A stretch of DNA of 64,000 nucleotides. Source: Bradyrhizobium sp. CCGB01. Lineage in GTDB: Bacteria > Pseudomonadota > Alphaproteobacteria > Rhizobiales > Xanthobacteraceae. The stretch lies in NCBI RefSeq assembly GCF_024199795.1, contig NZ_JANADK010000001.1, forward strand, positions 8,856,001-8,920,000, given 5' to 3'. Shown here piece after piece: positions 25,358 to 33,741 of the stretch. The first letter of the stretch is position 1. Every line of letters begins with the position of its first letter. The notes below the pieces were generated by a model. That model saw only the letters and a list, made by a program, of their open reading frames with translations, did no database searches and had not been told where the DNA came from. Made by a program: the position numbers and the translations under genes.

Positions 25358-26377
25358 TCAGCACTCCGCCAGAAGGACATCGAGATCGGCGGTCGAGCGC
25401 CGGCCGATATCGTCGCCATGCTCGTCGAGAAACACTTGCGCGGCCGAGCGCCCTTCGGCGCGCAGCATCGAGACGAACTCCCATTCGGCGTTGAGCTTGG
25501 ACGACGCGCCGAACTTCGCCAGCATGTCGCTCTTGACGCGGTGGGTCCGCATCTTCGCCCAGCGCGCGCCCTCGCCGCTGCCGGGGTCGGCGGCCTGCCG
25601 CAACAGCGCGATCATGCGCAGCTCCTTCATCAGCGGCGAGTTGAAGGAAATCTCGTTGAGCCGATTGAGGATCTCGGCAGCCGTCCGCGGCTCATCGAGC
25701 GTTTCGGTCGGATTGATCTGCACCAGAATCGTGTCGTGCGCGTCGCTCTCGCGCACGAGCGGCGTGATCGTCGGGTTGCCGGCGAAGCCGCCGTCCCAGT
25801 AGGGCTCGCCGTCGATCTCGATCGCGCGAAACATGGTCGGCAGGCACGCCGACGCCAGCAGCACATCGGCCGTGATCTCGGCGTTGCGGAAGATGCGTCC
25901 GCGCCCGGTGCGCACCCGCGTCGCGGTGACGAACAGCTGAATCGGCGAGCGCGCAAGGCGTGCAAAATCGATACTTTCGGCCAACACCGCGCGCAGCGGA
26001 TTGTAACCGGTTGGATTGAGATCGTAGGGGGACAACACCCGCGACATCAGGTCGGTCAGGATGTAGGCGGGCGAGGTGTCGAGCGTCCAGCGCCCCATCA
26101 GCCGATCCAGCGGCGAGCGCTGCAACGGACTGAAGGCCGCGGCCTTCGAGACGCGGTGCCAGTATTGATCGAGCGCGGCACGCGCGCCAGCGGCGCCCCC
26201 GGCTGTCCACCCGTCCGCCAGCACGGCCGCGTTCATCGCGCCTGCGGAGGTTCCGGAGATCGCGGCAATGCTGAGCCACTCCTCCTCGAGCAGGCGGTCG
26301 AGCACGCCCCAGGTGAAGGCGCCGTGCGAACCGCCGCCCTGAAGCGCAAGATCGATCAGTACGGCGTCCCGTTCCAT
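25358..26377 (-). CDS. Patatin-like phospholipase/esterase
   Basis: The 339-residue protein has the patatin oxyanion loop (LALQGGGSHGAF, residues 10-21), the nucleophile elbow GTSAG (Ser44) and the dyad aspartate in YWDGGFAGNP. It therefore looks like an active serine-aspartate lipid acyl hydrolase. No signal peptide is present, so it is cytoplasmic. The C-terminal part resembles the extra domain found on rhizobial patatins encoded near hydroxybutyrate metabolism genes. It is coupled to the GntP permease gene. Confidence 0.9.
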   Translation of the reverse strand: MERDAVLIDLALQGGGSHGAFTWGVLDRLLEEEWLSIAAISGTSAGAMNAAVLADGWTAGGAAGARAALDQYWHRVSKAAAFSPLQRSPLDRLMGRWTLDTSPAYILTDLMSRVLSPYDLNPTGYNPLRAVLAESIDFARLARSPIQLFVTATRVRTGRGRIFRNAEITADVLLASACLPTMFRAIEIDGEPYWDGGFAGNPTITPLVRESDAHDTILVQINPTETLDEPRTAAEILNRLNEISFNSPLMKELRMIALLRQAADPGSGEGARWAKMRTHRVKSDMLAKFGASSKLNAEWEFVSMLRAEGRSAAQVFLDEHGDDIGRRSTADLDVLLAEC

Positions 26378-26486
26378 CGGTGCCTCCGCAACTGAAACTC
26401 AAATTCGACGCGATTTGTACCTCGCCGAAGATGACGGCAGTTTAGTGAGCCGTAGCCGCACAATGCAACCGGAACGTGACGAACAT

Positions 26487-27731
26487 CTAGTGCTCGAACA
26501 CCAGCCGCGCGCCGACCGTGCCTTCGAGGGCCCGGATCTGCTGCAGCAGCGCCGCGGAATCCTGGCCGCCGAGGTCGGCATCGAGCACGACGTAGCCGAG
26601 GTCGCCGGCGGTCTCCAGATATTGCGCGACGATGTTGATATCGCGCTGGAGGAAGACCTCGTTCAGGCGCCGCAGCATGCCCGGCACGTTGCGATGGACG
26701 TGGCTGAAGCGCGCGCCAGCGGGCCGCAGATGCAGTTGCACCTCCGGGAAATTCACCGCGCCCATGGTCGACCCCGTGATGAAATAGTCGACCAGCTTGC
26801 GCGCGACCTCGCCGCCGATGCGCTCCTGCGCCTCCTCGGTCGAGCCGCCGATATGCGGGGTGAGGATGACGTTCTCGAGGCCCTGCACCGGGCTCTTGAA
26901 GCGATCGGAGTTCGACGACGGCTCGACCGGAAACACGTCGATGGCCGCTCCCGCGAGATGACCGTCGCGCAAGGCGCCAGCCAGCGCATCGAGATCGACC
27001 ACGGTGCCGCGGCTGTTGTTGATCAGGAACGAGCCCGGCTTCATCGCCCGCAGCTCCTTCTCGCCGATCATGCCCGCGGTCTCCGGCGTCTCCGGGACGT
27101 GCAGGCTGACGACGTCGCTCTGCGCCAGCAGATCTTCCAGTCTCTCGACCGGCTCGGTGTTGCCGTGACGGAGCTTGTCGGTGCGATCGAAATAGATCAC
27201 GCGCATGCCGATGGCTTCGGCCAGCGTCGAGAGCTGCGAGCCGATATTGCCGTAGCCGATGATGCCAAGAGTGCGGCCGCGCACCTCGCGGCTGCCGGTC
27301 GCCGACTTGTCCCAGCCGCCGTCATGGGCCGAGACCGAGCGCGGAAAAATCCGCCGCAACAGCATCACGATCTCGCCGATCACGAGCTCGGCGACGCTGC
27401 GCGTGTTGGAGAACGGCGCATTGAACACGGGAATGCCGCGCTTGCGCGCCGCCAAGAGATCGACCTGGTTGGTGCCGACGCTGAAGCAGCCGACCGCGAG
27501 CAGCTGGTCGGCAGCCCCAAGCACGTCGTCGGTGATCTGGGTGCGCGAGCGGATGCCGAGCAGCGACACCCCCTTGAGCGCGCGCCGCAGGTCCTCGCCG
27601 TCCAGCGCCTTGGTCAGCCGCTCGACATTGGTGAAGCCCGCGCTCCTGAACAGGTCCACGGCGCTGTCATTGACGCCTTCGAGCAACAGCGCCTTCGCGT
27701 TCCGCTCGGGGCTTTGGCCTGGGGCTGACAT
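26487..27731 (-). CDS. serA: D-3-phosphoglycerate dehydrogenase with ACT domain
   Basis: The 414-residue protein is of the E. coli SerA type. It shows the NAD-binding GIIGYGNIGSQLS, the catalytic arginine in NNSRGTVVD, the glutamate in DVFPVEP, the histidine in TPHIGGSTEEAQ, and a C-terminal ACT domain (about residues 335-414) for serine feedback. It catalyses the first step of serine synthesis. The ATG at 27731 (MSAPGQSPERN) follows GGAGA by 5 bases; a 12-codon extension is rejected. The patatin gene follows 109 bases later on the same strand. Confidence 0.95.
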   Translation of the reverse strand: MSAPGQSPERNAKALLLEGVNDSAVDLFRSAGFTNVERLTKALDGEDLRRALKGVSLLGIRSRTQITDDVLGAADQLLAVGCFSVGTNQVDLLAARKRGIPVFNAPFSNTRSVAELVIGEIVMLLRRIFPRSVSAHDGGWDKSATGSREVRGRTLGIIGYGNIGSQLSTLAEAIGMRVIYFDRTDKLRHGNTEPVERLEDLLAQSDVVSLHVPETPETAGMIGEKELRAMKPGSFLINNSRGTVVDLDALAGALRDGHLAGAAIDVFPVEPSSNSDRFKSPVQGLENVILTPHIGGSTEEAQERIGGEVARKLVDYFITGSTMGAVNFPEVQLHLRPAGARFSHVHRNVPGMLRRLNEVFLQRDINIVAQYLETAGDLGYVVLDADLGGQDSAALLQQIRALEGTVGARLVFEH

Positions 27732-27850
27732 GGAATCTCCGTAAATAGCAGCTTTGCCGCAGCTCATAGACCGCGGAGGAGACGCAGCACAATAGGGTTT
27801 GGATATGGGGAGAAGATGGCGGGGCAGGAGTGTTTACGGCAAGCGCCCCG

Positions 27851-29083
27851 TCAAATCACATAAAACCCGTGCGTACCGTCAAGGCGGAGCTGCTCGACCA
27901 GGCCATACTCCCAGTCGAGATAGGCCTGCATCGCACGCTCGGCGACATCGGTGCCTTCATAGGGACGGCGATACCGGTGGGCAGGGTCGGGCTTGGGCAG
28001 CACGCGCGGCGGGCCGATCTCGAGCGCAGCGTCATAGCCGCCTTCGAGCACATAGGCCTCCCAGCCCATCTGCGCGAGCCAGGATGCCGTCATGTCGGCG
28101 CGCACGCCCTTGTCGTCGGCCAGGAGGATGCGCGCACCGCGCACCGGCGCGGCCATGTCGGTCTCCTGGACGAGCTGACCGCCCGGATAATGGCGGAAGC
28201 CCGGCAGATGGCCGGCGGCATATTCCTCCGCATCGCGCACGTCGAAGCGGTAGAGCGTACGATCCGTCTGCGCGACAAGCGCAGCCATCTCGCTCGCGCC
28301 GATCGTGCGAACGCCGGCGCGATAGGCGACGTCGCGTGCATTGGCCGGACCGCCCTCGAACGGCCCGATCGCACCGCGCCGGTCGGCGCCGTGATTGAGC
28401 GTGTGCCGTGCCAGCGTCCAGCCGATGGTACCGTTGCGCAGCGCCCGCACCTTGTTGGGCACGCCGGCATTGATCAGCGACTGGGTGCCGATGATCGAGC
28501 GCGTGCGGCCGGCGCAGTTGACGATGATAGTCGTTTCAGGATCGGGCGCGGCCTGCCCTGCCCGCAGCACCAGCTCCGCCCCGGGCACGCTGACCGAGCC
28601 CGGAATGTTCATGGTCGCGTATTCGTCGAAGCGGCGGACATCGAGGATGGCGATGTTGGCCTTGTCCGCGATGAGTTTTGCCACCTCGTCGGCACTGAAC
28701 GACGGCGTATGGCGGCGTGCCTCGACCAGCTCGCCAAAGGCCTTGGAGTAGGAATTGACGTCCTCGAACACCTCATAGCCCGCCGCGCGCCAGGCTTTCA
28801 GGCCGCCATCGAGCGCGCTGACGTTGGTGTAGCCGAGCGCCGCCAGCCGCTCGGCACCCGTAGCAACCAGCCCCTCGCCGTCATCATAGAGCACGATCGC
28901 CACGTCCTTGCGCGGCAGCCTCACCTCGGCCTCGATCGCGATCCGGTCCGCGGCCATGTTGGCGGCAAACAGCGGATGGCCCGTGGCAAAGCCGGCCTCG
29001 TATCTGAGATCAAGCAGCGCGATCTCCTCGCGCAGCAGCAGCGCGCGGCGGATGTCGGCAGGGGTGACGGTCGGGAGCTTCAT
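27851..29083 (-). CDS. Three-domain rhodanese-related sulfurtransferase
   Basis: The 410-residue protein contains three rhodanese-like domains, about residues 8-108, 125-230 and 260-355. Only the middle one has the catalytic cysteine loop (NCAGRTRS, Cys190). The first has DDGEGL and the third DDKGVR in the same place, so both are non-catalytic. A C-terminal tail of about 50 residues follows. It could move sulfane sulfur from thiosulfate or cysteine persulfide to an unknown acceptor. The start MKLPTVTPADIRR at 29083 is chosen; a 53-codon upstream extension crosses the divergent promoter region. Confidence 0.9.
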   Translation of the reverse strand: MKLPTVTPADIRRALLLREEIALLDLRYEAGFATGHPLFAANMAADRIAIEAEVRLPRKDVAIVLYDDGEGLVATGAERLAALGYTNVSALDGGLKAWRAAGYEVFEDVNSYSKAFGELVEARRHTPSFSADEVAKLIADKANIAILDVRRFDEYATMNIPGSVSVPGAELVLRAGQAAPDPETTIIVNCAGRTRSIIGTQSLINAGVPNKVRALRNGTIGWTLARHTLNHGADRRGAIGPFEGGPANARDVAYRAGVRTIGASEMAALVAQTDRTLYRFDVRDAEEYAAGHLPGFRHYPGGQLVQETDMAAPVRGARILLADDKGVRADMTASWLAQMGWEAYVLEGGYDAALEIGPPRVLPKPDPAHRYRRPYEGTDVAERAMQAYLDWEYGLVEQLRLDGTHGFYVI

Positions 29084-29189
29084 GTCAGGCAACCTTGGGA
29101 GACTTGAACGGGAGGGTTTTTGAATGATTGCGGTCCGGTTGACCAGCCCGATCGGGGCCTGGCCTCCCGCCCGGCAACGCCGCAAACCC

Positions 29190-29224
29190 TGGCCCTTGCA
29201 GAAAACTGGCCCCTTGCAGAAAAA
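29190..29224. repeat. Tandem duplication in the divergent promoter region
   Basis: Two adjacent copies of TGGCCC(C)TTGCAGAAAA occur at 29190-29206 and 29207-29224, differing by one C. They lie between the rhodanese gene and the secreted-protein gene, 58 bases upstream of the latter's ATG. They could be a doubled protein-binding site or slippage. Confidence 0.6.
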
Positions 29225-29281
29225 TCGTGTCGTAGGGCGCACAGGAGGCTAGAGTTCCGAATCGTCTTGGGGGGGCGCAAC

Positions 29282-29950
29282 ATGAGAATCGTGAAATTTC
29301 TGGTGGTGTTTCTGGCGCTTCCTGGTGTCGCCATGGCCGCGCTCACAAACGCCGAACGCAAGTCCCAATTCGAGCGGGCAATGGCCTCCATCATCGCAGC
29401 ATCGACCCCGACCGTGTTCGGCTACGTCCGCGACACGCTGATCAAGGACTATCTCGCCTGCAAGCCCAACAAGGGACAGGCCGTGGAGCTTGTCCACGCA
29501 AGCTACTTCCGTACCTGCGAACAGGACGACGCTTCGGTGACGGGAGACCGCGCACTGGAAGCCTGTCAGCTCCGATACGGCAAGCCCTGCGCCCTGCTGG
29601 CGGTCAACGAGGAGATCGTCGCCGAAGGCGAGTTGACGTCGAAGGACATGCCGCGGCTGCACCATGCAGGCAAGTACGACCCGTCCGGGATTCCGATCAT
29701 CCGGCGGATCACGCGGCAGCGCGCTGACGTGCAGAACTACGACAAGGCCATGGAGCCCAAGGCGATGGCAATCCATCCGTGGGGCAAGCTGTTCATCTCG
29801 GCGGGGGATCCGAGCCTGAAGGAGGCCCAAACCTCTGCGCTGGCGAAATGCAACAGCGATCCCGCGCGGAACGGCCGGGATGGCGGCTGCTTCGTCTACG
29901 CTGTCAACAACGACGTCGTCATCGACGAACGGCGCATGCTGGCGAAGTGA
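29282..29950 (+). CDS. Secreted cysteine-containing protein of unknown function
   Basis: The 222-residue protein starts at ATG 29282 after a run of seven G residues, with a signal peptide (MRIVKFLVVFLALPGVAMA). I do not recognise a named family. Two internal repeats share the pattern A-x2-C, a variable stretch, C, then xYAVN or LAVN and a short acidic strand: ALEACQLRYGKPCALLAVNE near residue 95 and ALAKCNSDPARNGRDGGC followed by FVYAVNND near 190. These resemble the short cysteine-paired modules of DUF4189-like proteins. It is divergent from the rhodanese gene. Confidence 0.7.
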   Translation: MRIVKFLVVFLALPGVAMAALTNAERKSQFERAMASIIAASTPTVFGYVRDTLIKDYLACKPNKGQAVELVHASYFRTCEQDDASVTGDRALEACQLRYGKPCALLAVNEEIVAEGELTSKDMPRLHHAGKYDPSGIPIIRRITRQRADVQNYDKAMEPKAMAIHPWGKLFISAGDPSLKEAQTSALAKCNSDPARNGRDGGCFVYAVNNDVVIDERRMLAK

Positions 29951-29963
29951 AGCGGCTCTCCGC

Positions 29964-31142
29964 TCACTCGCCCGGAACGAGCCGCCCGAGCGGCGGCGCC
30001 GGGCGCCGCAGCTTGCGGCGCGACAGATAAAGCAAAACGCCGGTGACCGCGAACAGCGGCATTAGCGCTGCGGCGATCATGAAGGCGAGCTTGCCGGGCC
30101 AGCCCAGGAACGCACCGCGGTGGATGTCGAGCACGTTGGCGATGATCTTCTCGCCGAACGTCTTGTCGGCATAGCGTTCCGCAGAGACCACCTGACCGGT
30201 GACGCCGTCGACGCGGAATTCGTCGCGCGTGGTGTCGAGCGTCGAATCCTTGCCCCACGACCGGATCCGCAGCACCGTGCCCGGGCTGGCCGGCAGCGTC
30301 AGCAACGCCCTGGAGAAGCGACCGCCCTCCTCGTGCTGGAATGTCGTCCATGCCTGATCGAATCCGATCGGCTGAGCCGGCTCCGCACGGCCAGCCGCGC
30401 GCGGCGCCTTCGGCTGCATTTTTGCGGCGGCGACCTGCGGGCGCGACAGCAGCCAGACGACGCCATCCTTGTACCAGTCGAACGAGTACCACAGCCCCGT
30501 CAGCGTCATCACCAGATAGACCGGAAGGACCCAGGTGCCGATGACGGCATGCAGCGACCGGTGCAGGCCGCGACCACCGAGCCCGAGATTGGGTTTCAGC
30601 CACATCTTGACGCTGCTGGCGCGGCGCGGCCAGCGCAGCACCAGGCCCGAGATGAGCATGACGATCAGGCCGAGCGCAGCCACGCCGGTGATCTGACGTC
30701 CCCAGCCCTTGGCGTCGCCGGGGATCAGCAGCCAGCGATGCAGCCGGCGCACGGTCGCGAAAAATTCCTCGCCGCGCGGCGAACCCAGCACGCTTGCGTC
30801 GTAGGGGTCGACATAGAGCGAGGCGGGCCGCCCTCCCTGCTCGTCGCGGCCGAACCGGACATGTACGGCCGCCGCCGGATCGCTCGACAACCTCACGGCC
30901 GCAACCTTGCCGACGTCCTGCGTCGCCTTCAGCCGGGCGACCAGCTCGTCCGGCATCAGCGCCGGCGTCTGCCGCGGCGCGACTTGCATCATGCCGGCGT
31001 TGAGGTGATCGGCGATTTCGTCCTCAAAGCTCATGATCGCGCCGGTCAGCGCGATCAGGGCAAGCAGCAGCGCAAGCACGAGGCCCGCGATGGAATGGAC
31101 CTCGAATAGTACGCGCTTGATGTGGTGCCCCGTCCTACGCAT
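29964..31142 (-). CDS. PepSY-domain inner-membrane protein, FegB/ferric reductase-like
   Basis: The 392-residue protein has transmembrane segments near residues 14-37, 148-168, 195-216 and 355-376, with two PepSY-type periplasmic regions. Conserved histidines lie at membrane edges (EVHSIAGL, RLHRWLLIPG, GLHRSLHAVIG, LDIHRGAFLG), as in PepSY_TM proteins thought to bind haem and reduce ferric siderophores. It follows a TonB-dependent receptor gene, the same arrangement as fegAB for ferrichrome use in Bradyrhizobium japonicum. Equivalence to FegB is inferred. Its ATG overlaps the stop of a 22-codon frame. Confidence 0.88.
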   Translation of the reverse strand: MRRTGHHIKRVLFEVHSIAGLVLALLLALIALTGAIMSFEDEIADHLNAGMMQVAPRQTPALMPDELVARLKATQDVGKVAAVRLSSDPAAAVHVRFGRDEQGGRPASLYVDPYDASVLGSPRGEEFFATVRRLHRWLLIPGDAKGWGRQITGVAALGLIVMLISGLVLRWPRRASSVKMWLKPNLGLGGRGLHRSLHAVIGTWVLPVYLVMTLTGLWYSFDWYKDGVVWLLSRPQVAAAKMQPKAPRAAGRAEPAQPIGFDQAWTTFQHEEGGRFSRALLTLPASPGTVLRIRSWGKDSTLDTTRDEFRVDGVTGQVVSAERYADKTFGEKIIANVLDIHRGAFLGWPGKLAFMIAAALMPLFAVTGVLLYLSRRKLRRPAPPLGRLVPGE

Positions 31143-31203
31143 CGAAGCCGACCATCATGATCGGGACGATCAGCAGATCGGCGTGGGTGGACCGCACCGC
31201 CAT
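31135..31203 (-). CDS. 22-codon reading frame linking the TonB receptor and PepSY genes
   Basis: Two bases after the receptor stop, an ATG opens a frame of 22 codons (MAVRSTHADLLIVPIMMVGF then DA) whose TAG overlaps the ATG of the PepSY gene (ATGCGTAG). The peptide is mildly hydrophobic and matches nothing I know. The perfect chain of stop-start contacts suggests a translational bridge, or the remnant of a third gene. It could be fortuitous. Confidence 0.4.
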   Translation of the reverse strand: MAVRSTHADLLIVPIMMVGFDA

Positions 31204-31205
31204 CG

Positions 31206-33539
31206 CTAGAACTTCACCGTTGCCGACAGAGACACCCGCCGCGCGTCACCGATCGCGACGTTCAAGGCGTTGCCGGTGGTGGAGTTATAGTAGAGCTTGT
31301 CGAACAGGTTCTTGACGTTGAACTGATAGGTCACCGGCAGGTTGTCGACCTTCGTGTCGTAGGTCGCAAAGATGTCCGCGACGGTATAGGCCGGCATGAA
31401 GAACGTGTTGGCGGCATCGCCCGGCCGGTCACCGACATAGTGCGCGCCGCCGCCGAGCCGCAGGCGTCCGGGAAGGGCGTCGCCGAAATCGTAGACGAGA
31501 TAGAACGAAGCCGTGTTCATCGCGACGTTCAGCAATTTTGCGTCGCCGGCAACGGGATCGTTGATCAGGCGCGCGTCGGTATAACCGTAACTTCCGATCA
31601 TGCTCCATTGATCGCTCAGCCTGCCGGTCACGTCCAGCTCCACGCCGCGCGACCGGGCTGCGCCCGACGTGCGCGCCGCCGACTTGCCGCCGCCGATATC
31701 ATCCAGCACCAGCACGTTCTTCTTCTCGATGTCGTAGAACGCCAAGGTGCCCGACAGCCGCTTGTTGACGTCGAACTTCAGACCGGTCTCCCACTGCGTT
31801 CCTTCTTCGGGCGCAATCGTGGAGTCGACGACAAAGCCGGTGGTGAACGCTGCGATGACCGATGTCGGCTTCAGCGACTGCGTGTAGCTCACGTAATAGG
31901 AGAGCTGATCGTTCAGCTTGAAGATGACGCCGCCGAGCGGCAGCACCTTGTCGCCAGCCAGGTTGGTGTTCGTGATGAAGTTGGGCCGGCCTTTTCCCGC
32001 GAGTTGCTCGTACTCCATCCAGCGCACGCCCCCGACCACCGACAGCCAGTTGGTCAGATGGAACGTGTCCTGAGCGAAGAAGCTGCGGGTGCCGAGCTTG
32101 TCGGTCTGCTCGCTGTCCACCGCCGAAACGGTCGTGCCCGGCACGATCAGTCCGTAGTTGGGGTTGTAGAAGTTGAAGCTCGGGGTCGCCTGGCGGATCA
32201 AATCGTGGCGATCGATCGTGCGATACAGCGCCTCTCCGCCGAACAGGATCTCGTTGCGGAAACCGCCCACCCAGACGTCGCCCTGGAGGTATGAGGTGCC
32301 GTAGCTGGCGTTGCTCAGCGAGTTGCGGGTGCCGTCATTGCTGCGGGTCTCGACACCGGTCGTGGCGTTGACGCCGGTGATGCGAAGCTGGTTGGCGCTG
32401 AAGGTCTCGGTGTTATAGCTGTAGGCTGCCGTGACCTTCCAATTGTCGTCCAGGTTCTGCTCGACCGAGGCCTGCACGAGGTCGGAAGTGCCCCACATGT
32501 TGTTGAAGGGCTCGTCGAGCCGGCGTGTCTTCGGAATCGCCAGCGGAGCGCCTTTGACGAAGGCCGTGCCGCGGTCGAACGGATAGATGAACTCGCGGTG
32601 CTCATAGGTAAGCTGAACCGTCGTGGTGTCGCCGTACCAGGCGAGCGACGGGTTCACCAGCATTTCCCGATGGCGGCCGAAATTACGCCAATAGTCCTCG
32701 CTGACACCGTAACCGATGAAGCGGTAGGCCAGGCCCTGGTCGCCGATCGGACCGGTGACGTCGAGCAGGCCGTCGGCGCCGCTGCGGTTGTTGGCGTAGG
32801 TCGAACCGAGCAGCGTGACCGAACCGTGCTGGTAGAGCTCCGGGCGCTTGCTGATGGTGTTGACGATGCCGCCGGGATCCATAATGCCGTAGAGCAGCGA
32901 GGCCGGCCCCTTCAGCACTTCGACGCTCTCGACCGCGGCATTGAGGCTGCGCCCCTGCACCAGCGGCATGCCGTTACGCATGATCGAGCCGTCGCGGTTG
33001 TCGCCGAAGCCGCGGCGGATGACGGCGTCCTGGGTACCGGCGAGCGTGTTGGTTTGGGTGATCCCGCTGATGTTGACCAGCGCGTCGTCGATGTTGCGCG
33101 GAAGCTGGTCCTTCAACACCTGCGCAGGCACGACGTTGACCGTCTGCGAGGTGTCGAGCGGTGAGGCGCCGCTGCGCAGCGTGGTCGAACTCGGCATCGC
33201 GCGATAGCCGAGCTTGGCGGCTTGCTGCGCGGCGGCCGCAGCAGCGGCGCGCTCCGAGAGCGTCGGCGCTGCGGGTGCGGGATTGGTACTGCGCTGGCGC
33301 GCAATGGTTTGCGCACGGCGTTGCGACTGGCCCGACGCGCGTGCCGGCTTCGGCCGCTGCACCGGCGCATCCACCGTCACCGGCGGCAGCGCCGATTGCG
33401 CCTGCGCAGGCGTCGTGTTGGAGGGAGATTCGGCGAGCAGCACGGCTGCACCAATGAGAAGACCTGCACGGCTCTTGCCGGCACGATGACGACGATGGCC
33501 GCTGACACGCTGGCCATCCACGAAGGCACGCACTTTCAT
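31206..33539 (-). CDS. TonB-dependent siderophore receptor
   Basis: The 777-residue outer-membrane protein has a signal region (to about residue 48), a TonB-box-like PPVTVDAP, a plug domain (about 120-225; GSIMRNGMPLVQGRS, VEVLKGPASLLYGIMDPGG) and a 22-strand barrel ending in VSLSATVKF with the terminal phenylalanine. It belongs to the hydroxamate/ferrichrome receptor class (FhuA/FegA-like); the exact siderophore is not determinable. The next gene codes for a PepSY membrane protein. An alanine- and proline-rich linker lies between signal and plug. The upstream 200 bases hold no complete iron box. Confidence 0.93.
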   Translation of the reverse strand: MKVRAFVDGQRVSGHRRHRAGKSRAGLLIGAAVLLAESPSNTTPAQAQSALPPVTVDAPVQRPKPARASGQSQRRAQTIARQRSTNPAPAAPTLSERAAAAAAAQQAAKLGYRAMPSSTTLRSGASPLDTSQTVNVVPAQVLKDQLPRNIDDALVNISGITQTNTLAGTQDAVIRRGFGDNRDGSIMRNGMPLVQGRSLNAAVESVEVLKGPASLLYGIMDPGGIVNTISKRPELYQHGSVTLLGSTYANNRSGADGLLDVTGPIGDQGLAYRFIGYGVSEDYWRNFGRHREMLVNPSLAWYGDTTTVQLTYEHREFIYPFDRGTAFVKGAPLAIPKTRRLDEPFNNMWGTSDLVQASVEQNLDDNWKVTAAYSYNTETFSANQLRITGVNATTGVETRSNDGTRNSLSNASYGTSYLQGDVWVGGFRNEILFGGEALYRTIDRHDLIRQATPSFNFYNPNYGLIVPGTTVSAVDSEQTDKLGTRSFFAQDTFHLTNWLSVVGGVRWMEYEQLAGKGRPNFITNTNLAGDKVLPLGGVIFKLNDQLSYYVSYTQSLKPTSVIAAFTTGFVVDSTIAPEEGTQWETGLKFDVNKRLSGTLAFYDIEKKNVLVLDDIGGGKSAARTSGAARSRGVELDVTGRLSDQWSMIGSYGYTDARLINDPVAGDAKLLNVAMNTASFYLVYDFGDALPGRLRLGGGAHYVGDRPGDAANTFFMPAYTVADIFATYDTKVDNLPVTYQFNVKNLFDKLYYNSTTGNALNVAIGDARRVSLSATVKF

Positions 33540-33741
33540 TCCACTTCAAGTCACGAACATTGAAGTGTGCGCCTGTAACAGCCGCTGGACGTGAGGAGAA
33601 CCGTAAGGGGAGTTGAATTGCTCTAGTGTTGAGTGGTTCTAAGCGCGGAATAGCACTGAACGGCAATCAACGATTGATGTCGCGGCGAGCGCAACACGCT
33701 GCGCGCGAATTCGCGGCAGCGTGTCACGGAATTTTCACATC

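Noticed and set aside
33600..33660. Possible iron-control (Irr/ICE) element upstream of the TonB receptor (TTCTAA/TTAGAA-like half-site)
   Set aside because: Only one half-site, GGTTCTAAG, is convincing. The partner CTCTAG at wrong spacing does not make a symmetric box, so no regulatory site was called.
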